Position numbers and translations under genes: made by a program
The notes under the pieces: generated by a model
Database searches by the model: none
What the model saw: the letters and a program-made list of their open reading frames with translations, nothing else
What the model was told of the DNA's origin: nothing
NCBI GenBank assembly: GCA_964504305.1
Contig: CAZDEB010000001.1
Span: forward strand, 434,001-498,000
Direction of reading: 5' to 3'
Length of the DNA stretch: 64,000 nucleotides
From: UBA11606 sp964504305
Lineage (GTDB): Bacteria; Actinomycetota; Acidimicrobiia; Acidimicrobiales; Aldehydirespiratoraceae
Shown here: in pieces, positions 57,921 through 64,000 of the stretch
Layout: each line of letters opens with the position of its first letter
How positions within the stretch are numbered: position 1 is the first letter of the stretch

Positions 57921-58952
57921 CTACGGTAGCCAACCGGCGTCCCGCAGAGTCACCCCAATCCGTCTAGTCATCGCATCGAGAGAGAAAGCACGCGCCGCGA
58001 TCTCAAAATTCGAGTCAAGCAACGCAACATCGGGAGCGCCCAAAAACCGCACCAAGCCGGACCAATCGGCAGCCTCGAACCAACGAAAACCAAGAACTCG
58101 TAGTTCGTCGGCGACCGGATAATCACCGACCACGGCCGGGCGACGATGCAAAGCGGCCTCGATCGGCGGGTTCCCGAACCCCTCCCACGTCGAGGGAAAC
58201 AAAACCGCATCACACGCGGCATACAGATCCGAAATCGAACCGGTCGGCGTTCCCCTCACCACCCGACACGATGCCCTGCCGACCAACTCCTCCAACTTCG
58301 CGCCATAACCCTCCTCGGGCGGTCCCCACAGCCAATACGTCGCATCGAGCTCCTCGGCCAAACGAATCGCCGCGGGCACGTTCTTGCGACCGATCGCCCT
58401 CACCGGATGAGCAAACAGCAACTCGTCAGAACCCACGCCAAGCGCGGTCCGCACCGTGTCGGCATCGCCGGCATCGCTCGGGAGCGGGAAACCGTTGTAA
58501 ATGCAGGTTGCCGCGAAACCCCGGTCGGCCAACTCGAGCTGAGTCAGACGGTTGATCGTTACGTGACGCCAAGCCGGATCGTCACGGGGAAGCTCCACCA
58601 CATGAGCAAACCGTTCGCGCTGCCAAGGCGGATCGTGATGATGCATGATTGCTGGTCGACCCGCCAACAAATCAGCGACCATGCGAGCCGCCGGAAGATT
58701 TAGCGGGATAGTGCACAGATTTTCGACAACGACCAGATCGGCATCGCCCAAAGCCGCTGAAAGAACCTCCCGATCGGGAGCATGGGCAGCGTCGATCTCC
58801 AAGCCCGCTACCGTCCGATCAACCGGTCCGGCCCCGGCCACTGTCACCGTGTCGAAGCCAAGCTCTGACATCGCGGTCTGCCAGTGTTGGGCAACGACCG
58901 ACACTCCATCCGTCAATCCAAGACGAAAAGACACAAAAGCACACACCGGCAT
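57921..58952 (-). CDS. Glycosyltransferase (GT-B fold, family 4-like)
   Basis: The 343-residue protein begins directly with the first beta strand and glycine loop (CAFVSFRLGLTDGVSVVAQ), so the start at 58952 is needed. The C-terminal nucleotide-sugar domain shows LLFAHPVRAIGRKN and the GT4-type acidic motif region ACDAVLFPSTWEGFGNPPIEA. It would transfer a sugar from an NDP-sugar; the acceptor is unknown. Its ATG overlaps that of the divergent GH63-type gene, suggesting linked synthesis and breakdown of a glucoside, possibly a compatible solute. Confidence 0.85.
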   Translation of the reverse strand: MPVCAFVSFRLGLTDGVSVVAQHWQTAMSELGFDTVTVAGAGPVDRTVAGLEIDAAHAPDREVLSAALGDADLVVVENLCTIPLNLPAARMVADLLAGRPAIMHHHDPPWQRERFAHVVELPRDDPAWRHVTINRLTQLELADRGFAATCIYNGFPLPSDAGDADTVRTALGVGSDELLFAHPVRAIGRKNVPAAIRLAEELDATYWLWGPPEEGYGAKLEELVGRASCRVVRGTPTGSISDLYAACDAVLFPSTWEGFGNPPIEAALHRRPAVVGDYPVADELRVLGFRWFEAADWSGLVRFLGAPDVALLDSNFEIAARAFSLDAMTRRIGVTLRDAGWLP

Positions 58953-60150
58953 GGATGCAACTCTGCCCGACCCCGAGCCTCACGCCACGTTTCACGCCAT
59001 CTGTGATCAAGTGAAACCGATCATGCAAGCAGCCTGGATCGACGCGGGCTACACCGCCCCCAACAACGTCACCTACCCGTGGCTTTGGCTGTGGGACAGC
59101 TGCTTTCACTCGTTGATCTGGCACACCCTCGGTCGCAACGATCGGGCGATCACCGAACTGCGATCCGTTTTCGCTAATCAAAACGCCGACGGATTCGTAC
59201 CCCACATGGGCTATCAACTCGACCCGCAGCGACCAGTCGAGCTGTGGGGACGCGAAGGCTGCTCATCGATCACCCAACCGCCGATGTACGGCCACGCCAT
59301 CGCCGAACTCAACCGGGCCGGCGTCGCCGTTCCTGCCCACCTTGTCGACAACGCCGCGGCTGGGTTGCGTTTCTTGTTAGAAGTACGCCAACGCGACGCC
59401 AGCGGACTGCTCACTGTTGTGCACCCCTGGGAAACTGGCTGTGACGACTCGCCTCGCTGGGACCACTTCTGTCCCGGCGGATTCGAACTGGCGCGGTGGC
59501 GGGCCCAGAAGATGGCTCTGCTCGACACCATCACATTTAGCAACAGGGGAGCCCCCACCGCCAACCATGCGTTCGGGGCGGCCCCCGTCAGCTTCAGCGC
59601 CCTCACCGCGTTCAACGGCCGCGAATTGGCGACCATCACCAACGACCGAACCATGCGTGAAGCAGCCGACGAGTTGGCCCAGTCCGTAGCTGCGAGATGG
59701 GACCCGCAACTGGCTACCTGGGTCGATGCGGGCCCCGCAGAAGCGACATCGGGCCGGGTTCGCACGGCCGATGCGTTGACCGCGCTCCTGGTGGTCGACG
59801 AACCAAACCAGCGGCGGTCGGCCTTTGCCGCGCTAGTAGACCCCGACGCTTACGGAGGTCGTTACGGGCCGCGCGGAGTCCACGCCGGCGAGGCGGTCTA
59901 CGACCCAGCCGGCTACTGGAGAGGACCGGTCTGGCCGCAGCTGGCCTACCTACTTTGTGTTGCCGCCGAACGAGAAAGCGGCCGCGGTCGAGGCGTGGAT
60001 TCGATCGTGCGAGGGCGCACAATCGACGGAGCTCGCAGGTCGGGCTTCGCCGAATACTGGGACGGCGACACGGGCATCGGCGGGGGTGCGGTTCCCCAAT
60101 CCTGGACCGGGTTGGCCGTCGTGCTTGCCGCTGCCGCGACCAGCGGTTGA
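58951..60150 (+). CDS. GH63-type glycoside hydrolase, glucosyl/mannosylglycerate hydrolase-like
   Basis: The ATG at 58951 gives 399 residues of an (alpha/alpha)6 barrel. It contains YPWLWLWDSCFHSLIWHTLG, ADGFVPHMGY, HPWETGCDDSPRWD, WRGPVWPQLAYLL and FAEYWDGDTG, features of the MgH/GgH branch that hydrolyses mannosylglycerate and glucosylglycerate. These are compatible solutes, which fits the osmolyte theme. The C-terminal 205 bp are also covered by a minus-strand frame, but conserved GH residues run to the end, so this gene is intact. Confidence 0.82.
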   Translation: MDATLPDPEPHATFHAICDQVKPIMQAAWIDAGYTAPNNVTYPWLWLWDSCFHSLIWHTLGRNDRAITELRSVFANQNADGFVPHMGYQLDPQRPVELWGREGCSSITQPPMYGHAIAELNRAGVAVPAHLVDNAAAGLRFLLEVRQRDASGLLTVVHPWETGCDDSPRWDHFCPGGFELARWRAQKMALLDTITFSNRGAPTANHAFGAAPVSFSALTAFNGRELATITNDRTMREAADELAQSVAARWDPQLATWVDAGPAEATSGRVRTADALTALLVVDEPNQRRSAFAALVDPDAYGGRYGPRGVHAGEAVYDPAGYWRGPVWPQLAYLLCVAAERESGRGRGVDSIVRGRTIDGARRSGFAEYWDGDTGIGGGAVPQSWTGLAVVLAAAATSG

Positions 60151-60803
60151 ACCGACTCGATCTCTCGAACGGGTCGCAATTCTCGGCGAAGTTCGATGAT
60201 CGACCCGTCGCGTTCGTTCGATTCGTGCCATCCGAACGCTTCGAGCGACGCCAGCGCGCTTTCGGGCACCCGAAGCGGTCGACGTCGCAACATGAGGTTG
60301 GTTAATACCGACGCAATACCAACCAAGATGATCAAGTCGCCAAACGACAGAACCTGAGAGGCAATCGACAACGGGAGCGTGTCGCCCAAGAACCCAAAAA
60401 TCGTCGAGTCGGTTGTCAGCTCGCGGGCCCCATACAACACCACGCGGTCCAAGTCGGCGGCGCCAACCATGCCTGCCTCAACGAGGGCATTCCCACTAAC
60501 GGGTGTGGCGCCATTGAGCGCCACGGGAACAAGGTTGGCCGCAACACCGATGCTCACGACGGCCATCCCGACCACCGTTGCGTTGCGGGCCGTGAAGATC
60601 AACCCGCTGCTGAGTCCGACTACGGCCCAGACTGCCGGCTGTGGAGGGGAGTAGAGATCGACCACCAATCCGCAACAAACAGCAACGAAGAACAGCGGTA
60701 GGTAGGCAAGCCGTGTACCGGTAACAGCACGAAGCCGTCCGTTACGAATGGTGCCAACCACAAATCCGATAGCGATGGCCATGACAATGGGCGCGAAGGC
60801 CAC
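59946..60803 (-). CDS. DUF5317 membrane protein
   Basis: The 285-residue protein has five or six membrane segments in its first ~170 residues, with NATVVGMAVVSIGVAANLVPV and NGATPVSGNALVEAG, matching DUF5317. From about residue 200 the tail is Pro/Ser/Arg-rich, without visible fold, and its coding sequence lies antisense to the end of the GH63-type gene (59946-60150). The function is unknown. Confidence 0.78.
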   Translation of the reverse strand: MAFAPIVMAIAIGFVVGTIRNGRLRAVTGTRLAYLPLFFVAVCCGLVVDLYSPPQPAVWAVVGLSSGLIFTARNATVVGMAVVSIGVAANLVPVALNGATPVSGNALVEAGMVGAADLDRVVLYGARELTTDSTIFGFLGDTLPLSIASQVLSFGDLIILVGIASVLTNLMLRRRPLRVPESALASLEAFGWHESNERDGSIIELRRELRPVREIESVQPLVAAAASTTANPVQDWGTAPPPMPVSPSQYSAKPDLRAPSIVRPRTIESTPRPRPLSRSAATQSR

Positions 60804-60876
60804 AGGAGAAACCTCCCGGTCGTGCCCGCTGACCGTGGATCAGAGTAGCGGTGATTACGAACCGTAGGGCGGACCG

Positions 60877-61488
60877 TCAGAGTCCTTGACCCCGGGCGGT
60901 GCCGATGAGCGGCTCGCTGTCAGTGCGTGTGACGTAGCACTGGATCCCGCGGTAGCTGGTGGGCGGCTCGAAATTATCGACAGTCGGAGTGAACGCACCG
61001 ATTTCGAGGTCGCTCACCTCATATACCGAATCGGCCCATGCGGCGAACTGCTGATAGCAGGACGCGAGGGCGAAATCTTCCATGATGTCGTCGCCGGGAT
61101 ACCGCGACGGCCCTTGGGCCGGATAATCCAGTTTGCTGAAGATTTGGAACTGATGAGGGTCTTCGCAACGGACCTTGGTCGTTATGACTCGGGCTCGACC
61201 TGATACCAGGTCGTCGATGCGGTTGAAGCACTCGTTGATTCCCAGAAGGTATTCGTTCACCACGATGCCAGGCACGGTTGTGGTGGGCGGGACAGTTGTG
61301 GTGGTGCTGGTCGTGGTTGTAGATGAGTCAGTCGCGGTGCTGGCAGAGTCGCCGTCGCCGGTGACCGACAGGTCGAGTTCGGCATCGGCGGCGTCGAGAG
61401 CCGCATCGGCTGCGGCAGCCGGGTCGCGCAAGCCCGTGTCCGCGGGACTTGATCCGCACGCGGCGGCGACCATGGCGACGGCCAACAC
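60877..61488 (-). CDS. Septum-formation-domain lipoprotein
   Basis: A lipobox-like VAMVAAACGSS is followed by an Asp/Ala-rich and Thr/Pro-rich linker (about 25-75). The C-terminal domain has INECFNRIDDL, VRCEDPHQFQIFSKLDYPA and YRGIQCYV, with paired cysteines, as in the septum-formation family (PF13845). The start is uncertain: GTG 61488 leaves an unusually short, uncharged signal peptide, and no better standard start codon lies upstream before an in-frame stop. It is probably membrane-anchored on the outside. Confidence 0.75.
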   Translation of the reverse strand: MLAVAMVAAACGSSPADTGLRDPAAAADAALDAADAELDLSVTGDGDSASTATDSSTTTTSTTTTVPPTTTVPGIVVNEYLLGINECFNRIDDLVSGRARVITTKVRCEDPHQFQIFSKLDYPAQGPSRYPGDDIMEDFALASCYQQFAAWADSVYEVSDLEIGAFTPTVDNFEPPTSYRGIQCYVTRTDSEPLIGTARGQGL

Positions 61489-61557
61489 GGCCGGTGCGAG
61501 GTATGAACGGCAGTTAACGATCGCGACAGGCTAGACAGCTTGAGTCGATTGTTTTGT

Positions 61558-62811
61558 TCAGCCTGCGGGAAGGGCGCGGTCGATCATCTCGAACGAGAAC
61601 CACATGAGCGCAATGGCAGGAACCAACCCGGCAAATCGCATGGCCAGCCGAGACTTGGTCGAGGTTCCCCAACGGCGGCCTGCCCACCCGCCGGCGAACC
61701 AAAACGCAATCGCGCCGACCATCCAGGCAATTGCTCCAGGTACGGCGCCCCGTTCGCCGCTGAGTCCTTCGTCGAGATCGGCTGTGACAGGCGGAGCGGT
61801 TTCGGGTGGAGTCTCGTCGGCGCCCAGCTGGTCGGCGGCTGGTTGGTCGGCGCTTGAGTCGGCGACAGTGTTGATGACGTTGGACTCCGCAGCCTGACGA
61901 GCGGCTTCGGCGTTGATTGCCCATTCGGGCAGCGCCACCGTGTCGTCTATGAGTTCGGCCGCGACAATGATGCGCTGTCGAGATGACAGTTTCGGATGGC
62001 ACGCGGTGAGGGTCAGACGGTCGTCGCCAAAGTCGTTGAGCACCCACGTGGCGCTCGGCTTGACGATGATGTGGCCCGCGCCGAACTCGTCCACCTGATC
62101 GGCGTGATCGCCAAATGCGACCGACGCATCGAGGACCTTGTAGTGAAACTCTCCTTGCACACTGGTGACGGTGATCTCGTCTCCGGGCACCAGCTCGTCA
62201 ATTCGGTTGAACGGTTTGCCGTAGGTCGTGCGGTGACCAGCAATTGCGGAGTTTCCTTGGTTGCCCGGGAGCGGCGTTTGCGGATAGTGGCCCGGGCCTT
62301 TACGGAGGTCGGCGACTGCTATCCCCCGCACGACCACCTTGTCTACGTCCAACGACGGAATTTCGATCTTGGCCAACGCGTCGCCGTCTTCGGGGAACAA
62401 AAGTGCCAACAGGTCAGGGTCGACACCCCCTGGCAACGTCGTGGTTGTTGTGGTCGTTGTTGTCGAACTCGTGCTCTCGGTAGGGGCAGTGATGCGGTCT
62501 GGGTCGGGTTCGGGCTGAGGTTCGGTTTCGGCTTTGGGCACGGTCGTGACCACTACCTGATCGAGAGCTGATGCTGCGGCCTCGAACCGCGTGGTGAGGT
62601 CGTCGCGCAGGCCGCTTTGGGACCTTGCCTCTTGAAGATCGGTTCCCCAGAGCTGGTAAACGACAAAGAACAACACGACGACGCCGGTGGTGATCATCGC
62701 CCGGCCCAGCGCCCCGAGGAATACGGCGAGGCGCGGCGGCGAAGGAGTGGTCATCGGGGAAGCAGTCATCGCAGCACCATCGGCCATATCAAAGCGCATC
62801 TGAGACACCAA
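61558..62811 (-). CDS. Class E sortase
   Basis: The longest reading is 417 residues; ATG at 62769 (MTASPMTTPSPP) may be the true start. One N-terminal helix (AMITTGVVVLFFVVYQLWG) and a Thr-rich linker lead to the sortase domain. That domain has catalytic H193 in NSAIAGHRTTYG, C271 in LTLTACHPK and probably R280. A Pro/Ala-rich stretch and two C-terminal helices follow. Class E sortases use LAXTG substrates, and the giant protein at 36229-44877 carries LAFTG, so it is a likely client although about 17 kb away. Confidence 0.9.
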   Translation of the reverse strand: MVSQMRFDMADGAAMTASPMTTPSPPRLAVFLGALGRAMITTGVVVLFFVVYQLWGTDLQEARSQSGLRDDLTTRFEAAASALDQVVVTTVPKAETEPQPEPDPDRITAPTESTSSTTTTTTTTTLPGGVDPDLLALLFPEDGDALAKIEIPSLDVDKVVVRGIAVADLRKGPGHYPQTPLPGNQGNSAIAGHRTTYGKPFNRIDELVPGDEITVTSVQGEFHYKVLDASVAFGDHADQVDEFGAGHIIVKPSATWVLNDFGDDRLTLTACHPKLSSRQRIIVAAELIDDTVALPEWAINAEAARQAAESNVINTVADSSADQPAADQLGADETPPETAPPVTADLDEGLSGERGAVPGAIAWMVGAIAFWFAGGWAGRRWGTSTKSRLAMRFAGLVPAIALMWFSFEMIDRALPAG

Positions 62812-62858
62812 CTGTGCCCGGCGACGGTGCGTGGTTGATCGAGCGCTAGCGTGCCACG

Positions 62859-63530
62859 GTGTCCGTAGTAGCGCTTCGAGGCGTAGTGGCCCTTCTGGGA
62901 CAGTTTCCCGCTCTGGCTGGGGTTGACCTCGAGATAGGGCCGCGAGAGGTCGTACTACTTCAGGGACCCAACGGTGCCGGAAAGTCGAGCCTCCTGCGAC
63001 TCTGCGCCGGATTGCTGAGACCCGAATCGGGTGATGCGACGATTTTGGGCATCGATCTTGCTGTCAATCGTGCCGCGGTGCGTCGCTCGGTTGGTCTGCT
63101 TGGTCACGACACCGCGCTGTATGACGACCTAAGCGTGATCGAGAATCTTCGCTTTTGGGCCGAAGTGTCGCGTGTTGATCCAAACGCGGTCCTTCCGGCG
63201 CTGGCCCGACTCGGCGTTCAATCGCGTCTTAACGATGTTGCTGTGCGACATCTATCGGCGGGCCAGCGGCGCCGAGTTGCACTGGCTGCGGTGGTGGTTC
63301 GCCGACCTCAGCTATGGCTTTTGGACGAACCCCACGCCGGTTTGGATCAGGCTGGTCGCGACCTCATAGACCAGCTGATTCGTGATGCTGCCAAAGCCGG
63401 AGCGACGGTGATTCTCGCTTCGCACGAGCTGGACCGAACTGTCGATCTGGCCACGCGGCACCTCACCGTTGCCGGCGGAACGATCACCCGCGATGTGGTC
63501 GTCGGAGCCGGAGGTAGCGATGTGGCGTGA
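62859..63530 (+). CDS. ccmA: Haem exporter ABC ATP-binding protein CcmA
   Basis: The GTG at 62859 gives 223 residues with Walker A LLQGPNGAGKSSLLRL, signature VRHLSAGQRRRVALA and Walker B LWLLDEPHAGLD. The small size and LSAGQRRR-type signature fit CcmA of the cytochrome c maturation system, and the overlapping downstream CcmB-like permease supports this. It supplies ATP hydrolysis for the CcmAB(C) complex at the inner face of the membrane. Confidence 0.87.
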   Translation: MSVVALRGVVALLGQFPALAGVDLEIGPREVVLLQGPNGAGKSSLLRLCAGLLRPESGDATILGIDLAVNRAAVRRSVGLLGHDTALYDDLSVIENLRFWAEVSRVDPNAVLPALARLGVQSRLNDVAVRHLSAGQRRRVALAAVVVRRPQLWLLDEPHAGLDQAGRDLIDQLIRDAAKAGATVILASHELDRTVDLATRHLTVAGGTITRDVVVGAGGSDVA

Positions 63531-64000
63531 TGCCCGTCTCGTAGCTCTCAAGGATCTGCAGATCGAGTGGCGTTCACGTACAACATTTAGCCAAGTGGTG
63601 CCATTCGCCGGACTGGTGCTGGTGCTGTTCGGGTTCGCCCTCGATGCCAATCGGCCGGTTCTCGAACGGGCCACGTCTGGGTTGTTTTGGGTAACCGTCC
63701 TTTTTGTCAGCAATCTTGCGGTGCAGCGATCGACATCGATCGAAACGACCGATGGAGCGCGCCGAGCCTTGTTGCTGGCCGGCATCGAGCCGGCGTCGGT
63801 CTATGTCGGCAAGGCCGTCGCGGTGGCGGTCCAGTTGCTACTTGTCGAAATGCTGCTGGTGGGCGGTGTGATTGTGCTTTATGGCGCCGAGATCCAAGAT
63901 TGGCCGCTGCTGATCGCGACCTGCGTGGTCGCGACCGCTGGCATCGCTGGTGCCGGTACGCTCCTCGGTGCGCTGGTCGCCGGCGTCCGGGCGCGCGAAA
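63520..64000 (+). CDS. ccmB: Haem exporter permease CcmB, cut by window end
   Basis: An open frame from ATG 63520 (MWRDARLVALKDLQIEWRSR) runs to the window edge with 160 residues seen and no stop. It overlaps ccmA by 11 bp. Helices such as VVPFAGLVLVLFGFAL and a conserved GIEPASVYVGKAVAVAVQLLL match CcmB. It is the membrane partner of CcmA in cytochrome c maturation; the C-terminal part is outside the window. Confidence 0.85.
   Translation, partial: MWRDARLVALKDLQIEWRSRTTFSQVVPFAGLVLVLFGFALDANRPVLERATSGLFWVTVLFVSNLAVQRSTSIETTDGARRALLLAGIEPASVYVGKAVAVAVQLLLVEMLLVGGVIVLYGAEIQDWPLLIATCVVATAGIAGAGTLLGALVAGVRARE

Overview
The window is a 64 kb stretch of high-GC DNA with actinobacterial features: a rhodanese gene directly upstream of metZ (the Rv0390-Rv0391 arrangement), a class E sortase with an LAFTG-type substrate, Thr-rich linkers in exported proteins, a DUF5317 protein and actinobacterial-style transporters. 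Genes for glycine betaine and dimethylsulfoniopropionate (DMSP) use point to a marine or saline member, most likely of the Acidimicrobiia; that placement is inference. A run of 100 Ns at 56903-57002 shows the sequence is a scaffold from an assembly. I see no phage, insertion sequence, CRISPR array, rRNA or tRNA.

Positions 1-33150 form a methylated-osmolyte and one-carbon/sulfur region. It opens with a class V aminotransferase (cut by the window edge) divergent from an IclR regulator. Next come a non-pyrrolysine MttB-family methyltransferase, a Rieske oxygenase of the glycine betaine/choline monooxygenase type and a dimethylglycine/sarcosine dehydrogenase-like flavoprotein. A two-component system, a DddP-type DMSP lyase, a 2-oxoglutarate dioxygenase-like gene and rhodanese-metZ follow. 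A betaine/proline-type ABC transporter (proV-proW-proX), metY, a pabB-pabC fusion and a DmdA-like DMSP demethylase come after these. The region closes with a seven-gene minus-strand operon (33150 to 26045): corrinoid protein, DUF1638 protein, PF13769 protein, methyl-corrinoid:THF methyltransferase, RamA-like reductive activase, a second MttB and a 3-hydroxyisobutyrate dehydrogenase-like enzyme. Together these could import betaine/DMSP, strip their methyl groups by an oxygen-dependent route and a corrinoid route, pass methyl groups to tetrahydrofolate and feed sulfur into homocysteine/methionine.

Positions 33400-64000 are mostly housekeeping and cell-envelope genes: leuS, a 2882-residue repeat-rich LAFTG surface protein, a cold-shock protein, a MarR-thiolase-SDR-crotonase set, a TrhA-like protein with an MFS transporter, HAD and YcaQ-like genes, a lytic transglycosylase, TesB, NUDIX, TetR, and a glycosyltransferase divergent from a GH63-type (glucosyl/mannosylglycerate hydrolase-like) enzyme. 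The window ends with a septum-formation-type lipoprotein, the sortase, and ccmA-ccmB running off the edge.

The points that most deserve a second look are: (1) a 58-nt perfect-arm palindromic element in two copies, with compensatory base changes, each translated in frame as the C-terminal tail of an unrelated enzyme; (2) Arg/Gly-rich tails shared by five different proteins of the corrinoid methyl-transfer system, facing an acidic N-terminus on the corrinoid protein; (3) uncharacterised DUF1638 and PF13769 genes translationally coupled inside that operon; (4) a ProW permease fused to a large extra membrane domain.
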